Assembly (NCBI GenBank): GCA_004154925.1
Contig: QJNS01000137.1
Location: forward strand, 1 to 64,000
Direction: 5' to 3'
Length of the DNA stretch: 64,000 bases
Origin: Monosporascus cannonballus
Taxonomy: Eukaryota; Ascomycota; Sordariomycetes; Xylariales
Part shown: positions 45,066 through 55,800 of the stretch, piece after piece
How the letters are laid out: each line of letters begins with the position of its first letter
Position numbering within the stretch: position 1 is the stretch's first letter
Program-made: the position numbers and the translations under genes
The notes under the pieces: model-generated
Told to the model about the DNA's origin: nothing
Seen by the model: the letters and a program-made list of their open reading frames with translations, nothing else
The model's database searches: none

Positions 45066-47445
45066 ATGGCTTCTGCTACCGCAACCGGCGCTGTTGACCA
45101 GCTCGCCTCTGATCTCGCCAACGCCTCCATCAATGGTGGCGATGCCGCTAAGCCTACCGTGAATACCAACGTCGCCGCCGACGCTCGTGGCGACGAGCCT
45201 GACACGGCCGGTCCTACCCCGAGCTCCGCTCAGACCCCTCACCCTGCAGCATCTGCCTCCCTTTACGTTGGCGAGCTCGATCCCTCGGTCACCGAGGCTA
45301 TGCTCTTTGAGCTGTTTTCCCAAATCGGATCTGTTGCCTCTATCCGTGTCTGCCGTGATGCCGTCACTCGCCGTTCTCTCGGATACGCTTACGTCAACTA
45401 CAATACCACCGCTGATGGTGAGCGCGCTCTAGAGGAGCTCAACTACACTCAGATCAAGGGTCGTCCCTGCCGCATCATGTGGTCTCAGCGGGACCCCAAC
45501 CTGCGCAAGAGCGGTGCTGGTAACATCTTCATCAAGAACCTTGACGCCGCCATTGACAACAAGGCCCTCCACGACACGTTTGCCGCTTTTGGTAACATTC
45601 TGAGTTGCAAGGTTGCCCAGGACGAGAACGGAAACTCCAAGGGCTACGGTTTCGTGCACTACGAGACCGATGAGGCCGCCGCTCAAGCCATCAAGCACGT
45701 TAATGGCATGCTGTTGAACGAGAAGAAGGTCTACGTCGGTCACCATATTGCCAAGAAGGATCGCCAGAGCAAGTTCGAGGAGATGAAGGCGAACTTCACT
45801 AACGTCTACGTAAAGAACATCAACACCGAAGCCACTGACGACGAATTCCGCCAGCTGTTCGAGAAATATGGAGACGTTACCTCGTCCTCGTTGGCTCGTG
45901 ACGGTGAGGGCAAGTCTCGTGGCTTTGGGTTTGTCAACTTCACTACCCACGACAGTGCGGCCAAGGCCGTGGAGGAGTTGAATGGTAAGGAATTCAAAGG
46001 TCAGGACCTCTATGTTGGTCGTGCGCAGAAGAAGCACGAACGCGAGGAGGAGCTCCGCAAATCGTACGAGGCTGCCCGCCAGGAGAAGGCCAACAAGTAC
46101 CAAGGCGTGAACCTCTATATCAAGAACTTGGATGATGAAGTTGATGACGATAAGCTGCGTCAGATGTTCGCTGATTTTGGTCCTATCACGTCTGCGAAGG
46201 TCATGCGCGACTCCGTTTCCGAGGCCGATGAGGACAAGGAGGGCAAAGACAAAGAGAACAAGAAGGAGTCCGGCGACGATTCCAAGGAGGAAGAGGGTGA
46301 GAAGAAGGAGAAGAAGGCCGACAAGAGGCTCGGAAAAAGCAAGGGCTTTGGCTTTGTGTGTTTTTCCAACCCTGATGACGCCACAAAGGCCGTCGCGGAG
46401 ATGAATCAGCGCATGTTCAATAACAAGCCGTTGTACGTTGCCCTGGCTCAGCGAAAGGACGTTCGGAAGAGCCAGCTTGAGGCTAGTATCCAAGCTCGCA
46501 ATCAGCTCCGAATGCAACAGGCCGCAGCGGCAGCTGGAATGCCGCAGCAGTACATGCAGCCTCCAGTTTTCTACGCCCCTGGCCAGCAGCCCGGCTTCCC
46601 TCCGCAGGCCGGTCGGGGCATGCCCTTCCACCAGCCTGGCATTGGCATGCCGGGCGTCCAAGGCGGCCGTCCTGGACAGTTCAACCCGGGGTACGGTGCT
46701 CCACAGGGTGGGCGAGGTGCTCCAATTCCCAACCAGCTCCCTCCGAACATGTACATGCCGGGACAATTCCCCCCCGGTGCTCCGTACGGCCAACCGGCCG
46801 CTCCTCAGCAATTCATGGCGGCCATGGCCCAGGTCCAACAAGCAACTTTGCAAGGTGGCCGTGGTGGTCCGGCTGGTCGAGGCGGACCCATTCAAGGAAT
46901 GGCGGCTAACATGTCCATGCCTGGTGGCCAGCCCATGCCTGGCTACCCCCCGAACTCGCGGCAAAGCGGGCCGGCGGGCCGCGGCGGTATGAACGGCCGG
47001 AATTCTCAGATGGGTCAATTTCCCCCCCAAGCCGGACGCGGCGCCGCCCCCAGCCAACCCAACGTGCCTCAGGAGTTGACAGCCTCCTCTCTCGTCCAGC
47101 AGCAACTGCAGGCACATGCTGGTAACCCCCAGCAACAGAAACAGATGCTGGGTGAAATGATCTTTCCCAAGATCCAGGCCATTCAGCCCGAGCTGGCTGG
47201 AAAGATCACGGGCATGCTGCTCGAGATGGACAACGCGGAACTCGTGAACCTGTAAGTCTACATCAACACGCTTTTGCAACTCGGTGGGTACATATATTAA
47301 CACGTCTGCCAGTATCGAGGACGACCAGGCATTACGCTCCAAGGTCGACGAGGCCATGGCTGTCTACGACGAATACGTCAAGGCGCAAGAGAACACGGGC
47401 GGTGAGGCACCGAAGCAGGAGGAGAAGACGGAAGAGAAGGCTTAA
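45066..47445 (+). CDS. pab1: Polyadenylate-binding protein Pab1
   Basis: Two exons, 45066-47251 and 47313-47445, joined in phase 2; 772 aa. Four RRMs follow in order, each with RNP2/RNP1 pairs: [15 protein letters not shown] (about 60-140), [30 protein letters not shown] and [18 protein letters not shown]4 carries a charged Lys/Glu/Asp insert of about 45 residues before its RNP1. A Pro/Gly/Gln/Met-rich linker leads to the C-terminal MLLE (PABC) domain, with [29 protein letters not shown] and an acidic/Lys tail; intron 1 splits this domain. Pab1 coats poly(A), binds eIF4G and deadenylation factors, and controls translation and decay in the cytoplasm. Coding bias is strong, as expected for an abundant protein. 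Confidence 0.97.
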
Positions 47446-49621
47446 AGCCACAACGCTGACGTCTTAAAACACCTCCACTGGTCCCACCTCGCTGTGTGGA
47501 ATTGGGTTTACGGTATCTTCTATTTGCGCTCGATCGATCTTCACAACGGTTACGGAAAAGTTCATGGTGTGGTGTCAGCTGTCTGGTAGGCGTGGGCGCT
47601 GCCGTTTGCATTTATTCTCCATACCCCTCCATCATTTTACGACTTGTACGACGTCTCCGCCTCTTGATGCTTGCGGATCCCTTCGCGGGGGCCATCCGTC
47701 TCATTATCACTCCGAGGACCCTCAACGACACCTTATGCCCATATGTATTGATAGATTATTTGCTTTTCGCTGGAGACAGTGATGGGGTGTTACAGTCTCA
47801 GTCAACTGGCGTTTGATGGTCAATGTCAGTCAGCCAAAAGTCATGACTGGCACCGAAAAGGATTTTGGCGGCACTATGATTCTGCAGAAATACCCCCCCC
47901 CTAAAGGGCCGCCATTTGGGAGCCGGTCCCACCTCAGGCAGATGTTATTCCTAATAGGAATTTCTGTTAATGAAGAACATTGCTATGACTTGTCTATGTG
48001 CCCCTTGATAATCTTGCTCCTTCATTGTCTTTTGAAGAGGTGAATGCGATGCTGCGAGTCCAAAACGGAGGGCCCCCCCCCCTTTTTTCCTTTTTTTATT
48101 TTTTTATTTTTTTATTTTATTTTTTTTAGCGTGGAGGCAGTCAATAGCAGCAAATTCCAAGCTCTGACGCATGGCACAGCAGCTGCAGGCGCGAGTAGTC
48201 AGTCCACAGTCGGCGGTGACGAGGAAGTGTGCGGCAGTAATTCACCCTAACTCGTCAAGTTCACCGCTCTAGACCTTTCCACCCGCTACCCATCATACCA
48301 GAAACCGATGAAGATATGCTATCGGCCGCCTTTATACAGCATAGCTACTCAAACATCTTAGATATTAAATCATCCGATTATACGTAGGTAAGCATTGTGT
48401 GTGCACTCAGCCTCGTCACAGGCACATGATTCCCCGGGTTGCCTTTTACTGTAAACATATCAGTAACATAGGTACATCAAGCATGTTAACCCGAGGAAGC
48501 TCAAACACACACCTAATCGTACCCACATACACCATACCCACATATACATCTTACGGTCGCCCGGGCAGCTGATTTTAGGTAGGTATGCAAATCATACCAC
48601 CATGTACTACATGTATTGGCGGCAAATGTTTCGGGTGCGACATAGAAGAGCTACACGTGGAAAAGCTAAGAGTGTGCAGGACCTCAAAGTGCTCCGGATT
48701 TGTGTACCGTCTCACCGTATGGCACTGATTGGGGCAACCTGTAGCGCAATTGAGCCCAGACGGCTGTTCTTTGCCCTTTTTTTCGTGAAAGAGTCTTGGC
48801 TGACAGGCCTGACCGACCAGACCAACCCCTCTCTCTTGTGCCGAACTTCCTGGCAAGTTCAGTCATCACCGCAATCATTTACTTTTTCCGGGCCACACGT
48901 GCAGGAGTCATATTATGGTAATATCCATCCAGCCCTACCAAAAAAATGCTACATATTCCATGCATGCCTTGTTCTCCCTGCATTGTTTTCCTTCACCTGC
49001 CCAGCCAGCCCAGCCTACCCCGAATTTGCTCCCTCCCCGCCGTAGCTCGCCTAATTCCCCGGCGATTGCAGATGGGTATCTGACCCCCACATGTTCACAC
49101 GACTGCGAGTGGCAGACCGTAACTCGAGATCCACAGACGACTAACGTTAGAAGAGGCGAACATTGCGAAGAGAAAAAAAAAAAAGAAAAGAAAAGAAAAA
49201 GGATACTACGAGCGGGCAGACGAGGCAGAGAAAGCCATGAGCTTAGTTGCCTGATCCGCGTCCGGAGAGAAAGAAGGTCTTGTGAGCACGAACGGATCCC
49301 TTGAGACACAACATGCTTCATCACCGTCTCCATCGAAGACCGCCGACAATTATACCACGATAGCAGTCGACAAAGAACCTCCCACCTCAGTACAAACCCC
49401 CGTTCTATAAAGATATATACACAATAGTACAGTCTCTACTAGTTTTGACTGGTTATCGCCAAGGTATATTGGATCTAGAATTGACGAAGCGCAGAGTCGC
49501 CGTCGACATCTAAATCCAGCTCGTTCTTTTCCAAAATAGCGGGCTTTGTTCACCTCTGGGCGGTATCATCAATTGCCGAGGACTTTCTGTTCCGCTGTAG
49601 TCTAACTCACATACGTTCACG
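47446..49621. other. Intergenic region between pab1 and the stress-protein gene
   Basis: About 2.2 kb without a supported gene. It includes the pab1 3' flank, a pyrimidine homopolymer tract (listed separately), a purine (A/G) run near 49168-49205, and the promoter and leader of the next gene. Frames at 48602-49045 and 48915-49304 have no domain or codon support. Confidence 0.5.
48073..48127. repeat. Poly-C/poly-T low-complexity tract
   Basis: Ten C are followed by T runs broken by single A or CC over about 55 bp. Simple-sequence DNA; no function implied. Confidence 0.8.
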
Positions 49622-51839
49622 ATGTCTAGCCGCAGAGTCATGTCTCTCGAGGCCGCGCTCGAGGAGGAGCGAGCCGAAATCGAGAACCTCATCCTGCAGA
49701 GACAGAACGCCGCTCGCAGTCCACCTCCCCGGATTGGCGGCCGGTCTTCATCGCCTTACTCGGTTCCCCAGTCTCCCGTTCGAAGCATGCTGGACATTGG
49801 TCCCTCCCCCAGAAGCCCGACTCAGGCACCCGTACGCAGCATGCTAGATGTCGATAGCGCTCCGCCGCCGCCGCGCAGGAGTATGCTTGACGTTTCTGAC
49901 AACTCTCTTGCTTCCGGGTCCCGATCCGCCGGTCCGTCGAGCACTCACACCTCCCCCACACTGCCGTACAAACCACTTGCTCCAGCGAATTCGTCGCGCA
50001 ACAGGAGTGTGTCCGATGCTGAGTCTACGCCCGCTGATTTCGGCCCACGGTCTCCTCCACCCGCTTCGCCGAGGAACGGTGACGTGATGTCTGCCTACCA
50101 ATTTGGAAATATCTTGCCCACTAATGTTGGCCAAGCTGCGCCGGGGAGGCGTGCTCAGGGACATGCTCCCCGATCAAGCTCAATCGGTGAAGCTTTGCGT
50201 GGTCCTGATCTGAGTAACCTGGTCTTGCCCGGGGAACGGGGTCGAATATTTCCGAGGCGAAGCAACAAGTCGAAATCGCCTAGCAATCGCTTTTCATTGC
50301 GCTCCAATTCCCCTCATGGGAGCCTGCTCGGTAACTCGGGATCACAGCAGCCGCAAGGGACGTTGATGCTCGAAAACGGCCAGATTGTGGACATGAATAA
50401 TGCCTACCGGAGGCTCTCGGACGCAAATCTGTTATACGGAGGATCGAGCTTAGCCTCTCTGGCGCGCAAGAAGACGGCCGATGCAGATGGCCTTGGAAGA
50501 ATCGAGAAGGACAATATGAGTCCGTATGGCGAGCTGTTGTCGGATGAAGATAGTGACGAAGATGCGGCCAACTCGTCAGACGAAGAAGCTCAGAGAGGAC
50601 GAAAGTTGACTACCCGGGCAGAAGAGCAGAAGGAGGGTCCAGGCCAGTCAGCAAACTCCGCTAAAAGCCTGCTGGCCGCGGCTGAGGAGGAACGTAAGTG
50701 CTTGCCACGACGAGACAACCAACTGCCAGACCTAGAAGCTGATGAGATAATATAGGGAAACAAGTCTCCGCTCAGCCGCAATATAGGTCTCTCTTTGATG
50801 AACCAGAAATCACCGTCACAAGCCCGACGGGGGACAAGAGCAAGCAGGTTAGGCCTAGCAAGCAGACAGTCCAGCCCAATACCAACTTCGACCAGGAACC
50901 CCCTCTTTCGGGCACTCAGACACCTCTCTATCCAGACATGGACGCCGATGTCTCTGCCATCAGGATGGCCCAGAACCTGCAGTTGACTTCTACCGCCATC
51001 ATTTCTAATCCTGAGGTTCACCGCTCAGTACGCATCATATACCGTGGGGAGTACACCAGAATTCAGAAAGAGGCCGAAGAGGAACATCGCCGTCTGAGAA
51101 AGTATTTGGTCGCCCTCGACCTGAGCGATGAATCCGCGCATGCGCTCGAATGGGCTACGGGGACGGTCCTTCGCGATGGTGACACACTGATCGCCATCTA
51201 CTGTATGGATGAGGAGACTAGCGGCTCGGTAGACGCCAGCAACTTAGTGCCAGACGAGCCCAGGGCGATGAGGGAACAAGCGGCAGCTCTTAATGCCATG
51301 GCGAGAGTTAATGGTAGGCAAGGTTCGCACACTGCTTCGCCGTATATGCGCGCCTTGGATGCTCGAAGCACCACGCCCTCTCCGGCGCCTAGCTCGCGCG
51401 GAAAAAATAGACTGGAAGAGGAAAGGGAACGGGCTGTCCAGGAGATCACCGAGAAAGTGTCGAGGCTTCTGCGAAAGACACAGCTGCAGGTGCGGGTCAT
51501 CGTGGAGGTGATCCATTGCAAAAATCCGAAGCATCTCATTACCGAAGTGATCGACTACGTGAACCCCACGCTTGTCATCTTGGGCAGTCGCGGTAGAAGC
51601 GCCTTGAAAGGGTAAGTAGGCTGAAACCCACTCCAAACTCGTTGACCTCTACTAACGTCGAGTGAAGGACGCTTCTGGGATCCTTTTCGAATTATCTGGT
51701 GACTAAAAGCTCCGTACCTGTGATGGTGGCGCGCAAGAGACTCAAGAAGAAGAGCAAGTACCAACCACCGCCGACTAAGCAAGTCAACAATCTGGCCAAT
51801 CCCCAGGCGAGAAGCCTCGAGACGGCCCGGATAGATTAG
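49622..51839 (+). CDS. Universal stress protein A (UspA) domain protein with long disordered N-terminus
   Basis: Three exons: 49622-50693, 50756-51611 and 51668-51839; 699 aa. Residues 1-440 are Ser/Pro/Arg rich and probably disordered. The motif RSML-D recurs at 54-58, 72-76 and 86-90, with a related RSLFD near 368. The UspA domain begins near residue 470 (KYLVALDLSDESAHALEWA). It ends with VILGSRGRSALKG and TLLGSFSNYLVTKSSVPVMV, split by intron 2. GxxG, nine residues, then G(S/T) is the ATP-binding signature of this family. A Ser/Pro insert of about 60 residues with a charged helix interrupts the domain. UspA proteins are stress-linked nucleotide-binding proteins; the fungal role is not well defined. 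The basic tail could bind nucleic acid or act as a nuclear signal. Confidence 0.88.
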
Positions 51840-53474
51840 ACAACGAACGAATCCCCCAAGGTGGCCCGAGCAGATTAGCCCTGCGAGGCCCTTACGCATC
51901 AATTTTCGAGTGTTTCAACCCGGATGGCACCTTGTCTGGCTTCCTTCGTTGCTCATGGCTACGGACTTCCGGTTTACCCAGTGGAGATGGATGGAGTTTA
52001 AGGACGGTTCGGGAACAGAGGTGCCTGCTGTCTGGTATCAATTATTTTCCTTGTAACACCTAAGGAGCTGAAAAGGGAATATCGAATATCACGACTCATG
52101 TCCTAACTACAGAAGCCACAACGAATGTCTTCAAAACCATGTCGCTAGCAACACGAACAGCATAATTCGTTTTCATTCTTATTACCCCGCGTAACCCAAC
52201 CGACCCGCGTTCCTGTAGGCCTAATTGATCATCATCTGGTCGCTTAGCCGATAGGTGGCTAGCTACCTTAAGTTTGTTTGCGTCCTTTTCTACCTTTCCC
52301 TAGAACCGCGAATCATCTGAACCGATGGTAGTCGGCAGCCCGTCTGCCCGTATAAAGGGAGCTCAGTACCGCTATGGGATTGCGGGGTGAGTGAGGAAGC
52401 TCGCGGTTTTGGTTGGGCATATACGACGGTGGGGCTAACCCCCGTTGGTCGTTTATTTGACGTCGTCCTATTAAATAAAGTATGGAGTTCTGCCTACATA
52501 TGTAGGGGGGAATAAGAGTAATCACATGATACCGTCCCCCGCCCAGAACCACGCGTTTAAGTGGTTGCATGATACGGCTCCAGCAAAGCATGGGAATTAG
52601 TGCGTACATTATAGGTCAACACAGAATTCCACCACAGCTGGCAAAAAGATGGTCGGCATAAGGTGCGATTAATGAATAGGGTGTATGCAAGAGGGACAAA
52701 TCAAAATGTGAGAGGAGATTAAGAGTTACGTTCATCGTTCTAGAGTTGCGGAAACCCCCTTGAATTCCCGCCGTGGGCTGCACTGCACGCAAGGGCCGCG
52801 GTGCAGTAGTCGGTACTTGCATTGCTCTATGAGACATCATGTAGGCACATAGTATACACTACTCCATACTTCTTCACCTGCGTGATTCATCCCGCCCTTG
52901 ATTATTGGTCGGTCTCGAGGAGCACCCAAAAATACTGGGGGATAATTGGTCCACCAGGGAGTCTAGCATTAAACCTAAAGCGCGACATCCCGGTACATTC
53001 TGGGCTAGGTCTTCCCAACCTCCCCGATTTCAGCCATTTCAGCGCCCGCTGTCTCTATCTACCCGTTTGGCCCGTGCGCTACCTGCATGATCATTTACGT
53101 ACCTCCACTGCGCTTGTTCCAGTAGGGAGCCGAAAATGGATGAAGGGCGGGTGCTGTCATCTTGAAACCCCCCCCTTCTTGCCCTGTCAAGAAGACTCCC
53201 TCTCCGCGCCGACTGATCTCGCATTGCCACCCCTCTCGAATTGACCTCTCCCGTATCTATCGCTTTCGTACTCTCAAGATAACCTGGAAATTTTCGATTC
53301 CCGTTTGTTGTTTTATAGGAGAGACCAAATGAGACCAGACTGGAATTGATAGCTATCATACGTACATACCATCTACTTTGGACCCCCCGTTTCCTCTGGG
53401 CAAGTCGCGACCCGATTCGGGTTCAAACGGGCTACTTTGCTCTTCACCTACCTACCTACCTACCTAGTAGGTAT
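51840..53474. other. Intergenic region
   Basis: About 1.6 kb. The left part is the 3' flank of the stress-protein gene. Frames at 52822-53244 (plus) and 53039-53359 (minus) overlap each other and lack support. A short tetranucleotide repeat at the right edge is listed separately. Confidence 0.45.
53447..53466. repeat. CCTA tetranucleotide repeat
   Basis: About five tandem CCTA units, followed by TAGTAGGTA that partly mirrors them. It lies just before the ATG at 53475, so it is probably in the leader of the membrane-protein gene. Confidence 0.75.
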
Positions 53475-54167
53475 ATGTATTCCATGCAGCCTCTGGTATC
53501 CGTCAATAACAATTTCTCGCTGGTTACTATCACCATTGCGCCGAGTACCTTTATCGCTTCGCTTACATTGACCTTCGTGTTCCTGTATACTTATCTCATC
53601 GCGACCGGCAACATCCCACTTCGCATACCAGAGCTATCCTGGCCCTGGCGCCCCCGCTTTACCAAGAACCCACCGCCGCCCGCGACAGCCATAAGTAACA
53701 AGCGCGTCCGGGGTTCATCTTCGCTTAAGGCGTTACCACCGTTACCCGCCCAGGCGAGGAGTAGGAGTCCTCTTCAACTCACCCACCAACCACATAACGA
53801 TAACGAATCGCAATCGCCATCCAGCGGCTTGCGCTCATTCTTCTTGCGCTACAAGGCATTGCCCGCGCCACCCAGTGTTGAGAAGCAATTGGTAGATAGA
53901 CGGGGAAACCAGCACAATGACCGCCGCGTACGAAGCGCGGCACCATCCCTTCCCGTCGAACACCGCAAGCGCGGACGACCTGCAGTTCAAGACACCCATG
54001 TCGCCGCCGTCGCACTCAGGTCACCTGTCGTTGCACTCGGCGTATCACTTTTCGGACCCGGACCTCGACCAGATGGAGAGCGACGACAGCATGGACGAGG
54101 ACAACGACGATGGTCACTCCGCCGGTGGCTATTCGCCCCCAGCGTGGAGGCGACTCGGAAACGGTAG
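53475..54167 (+). CDS. Candidate transmembrane reading frame overlapping the next gene
   Basis: ATG at 53475 opens 230 codons. Residues 15-45 form a strong hydrophobic helix (FIASLTLTFVFLYTYLIATG). A Pro/Arg-rich cytoplasmic-looking segment follows with ALPPLPAQA and ALPAPP. Codon quality looks real only to about 53905; beyond that the frame lies over the coding region starting at 53917 and reads as a shadow. So this is either a separate small membrane protein, a 5' exon of the next gene joined by an intron (an AG at 53898-53899 would enter the next frame after a phase-1 donor such as GTAACA near 53695 or GTAGGA near 53760), or a frame broken by a one-base error. Confidence 0.4.
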   Translation: MYSMQPLVSVNNNFSLVTITIAPSTFIASLTLTFVFLYTYLIATGNIPLRIPELSWPWRPRFTKNPPPPATAISNKRVRGSSSLKALPPLPAQARSRSPLQLTHQPHNDNESQSPSSGLRSFFLRYKALPAPPSVEKQLVDRRGNQHNDRRVRSAAPSLPVEHRKRGRPAVQDTHVAAVALRSPVVALGVSLFGPGPRPDGERRQHGRGQRRWSLRRWLFAPSVEATRKR

Positions 54168-55800
54168 TCGCTCGTCGGGCTTCTGGCGCCAGAGCGAAAA
54201 TCACCTGGCCTACCACGTGCACAGGAGGTCGGGACTGTCGGGCCCCGGTTTCCATCAGGACGAGGACGTCCTCGAGCAGGCGATTAGGACCCGCCTGCCG
54301 ACCGGCAGCCTCAGTCCCGAGAAGGGGCGCTCACCCGATCCTGGGGCGCACGGCGAGGATGAGACCTTGGTAGATCACGTCAAGAGTGAGCGCGGATCGC
54401 CCAAGGGAGATGGCGGTAGAACGGCAACAGAGGATGAAAGAAGGAGCATGATGGCTTCCATGTCCCCCGAAACCGCAAGAGGTAACAACTGTGGGTTCCT
54501 CTTATAGCTTCGGAACATGTCGTGATGCTAACTTCGGCTCCCAGACATCCGATTCGCCGTTCGTGCGGATATCCAGCATCGGACGGAGCCCTTCGAGACC
54601 ACCTTCAACTTTTTGCGGTCAAAATATCAGATGATCACTAAGTCGTGGGGTAATATCATAGTCGCGACCCTAGTTACTATTTTGTCGGTATCGGCAGTGA
54701 AGTCGCTATTCGAGTCGCCTTCGTTACGGCCTGTGCCAGATTTGGTCAAGGTGGCAGGCCTTGCACGGTCCTTCGAACCGCTCATATATTACTCGGAGAA
54801 TGGCGTTTCCCAAGTCGGAGATCTGCAGGCGACGGGAGTTGCTGTCTGGGACCTAGGCGAGAGCGTGCGGTCGAGCAACATGACTTCGGCGCCCCTCATC
54901 GTTAAGTCCCTTGACGAGCTGTCGGACAGTCTGAAGACGCTCGCCATCGAGCTGACCAAGTTCTTTGCCAACGTCGACGGGGATATCGACGGCATCCTCA
55001 TAGTCATGGACTGGGCGCGGCGCGAGCTGACCCAGGTACAAACCATGCCAAGCCCGCCTCTGTCAAAGGCCATCTCAAATATACACAACATCCTGTGCTC
55101 CCTTGGCCTTCTCGAGAACCGCGACACGGGCCTGCCAACGCGACTCGGTAGCGTCACGACGCACATCTTCGGCATGTCGCAGCCGCAGCGCACGCGGTTT
55201 ACCCTGCAGCGCACGTTTACGGAGTTCATCTCGGTGCTGGAGGAGGCGATCGAGAGCGAGCTGCAGCACTCGCTGGCGCTGTTTGGGCTGTTCGAGGCCA
55301 TCGACCGGCAGTTCCTGAACCTGGCGCGGATCGTGGTGCGCGAGTCGAGCCTGCAGGAGGATCGCCACGCGGACCTGCTGTCGTCGATGTGGACGCGGAT
55401 CCTGGGACCCAAAGCCAGCGAGGTGGCCAAGTACGAGCGCAACCGGCAGCTGCTGCACGACGTGCGCGAGAAGACGGTGCGCAACAAGGGCGTCCTCGTC
55501 GAGCACAACGGTAGACTATTAACCCTCAAGGCCAACCTCGAGGCCCTACGCCGCAAGCTTGTCAGCCCCCTCGTGCGCAGCGTCAACAGCAGCACCCTCA
55601 CCCTCGAGGAGCAGATCCGCGGCCTCGAAGACGTCGGCACATACCTCGAAGGCGTCCGCGCCCGCCAGAAGGGCAAGCTCCTCGAGATGCTCTACGGAAG
55701 CGGCAGCGGCAGCAACCGCGCCAGGGTCGCGGGCGGCGCCTCTAATCCGGCCTCCGCCTCGGCGAGGCTCATCGACAGCGAGGGCGGCTGGGCTTCATAG
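53917..55800 (+). CDS. Predicted membrane-anchored coiled-coil protein of unknown function
   Basis: Two exons, 53917-54481 and 54545-55800, joined in phase 1; 606 aa from the ATG at 53917, which has an in-frame TAG 24 bp upstream. Residues 1-190 are polar, Ser/Pro/Asp rich and probably disordered. After the intron (junction ARDIRFAVRADIQ) there is one transmembrane helix, about residues 222-242 (IIVATLVTILSVSAVKSLF). Then comes a long helical region with heptad-like Leu spacing (DELSDSLKTLAIELTKFF, LEEAIESELQHSLALFGLF, NLEALRRKLVSPLV). No catalytic motif is visible. I recall similar uncharacterised proteins in filamentous fungi but no function. It is strongly GC3-biased, so certainly coding. 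Its true N-terminus may extend into the frame listed just above. Confidence 0.75.

Noticed and set aside
45429..47357. 642-codon open frame on the minus strand across pab1
   Set aside because: It is the antisense of a strongly codon-biased gene; its Leu/Val-rich text matches no family and pab1 on the other strand is unmistakable.
54789..55676. 295-codon minus-strand frame in the coiled-coil protein gene
   Set aside because: Arg/Ser-rich antisense of GC3-biased sequence; the plus frame shows the transmembrane helix and heptads.
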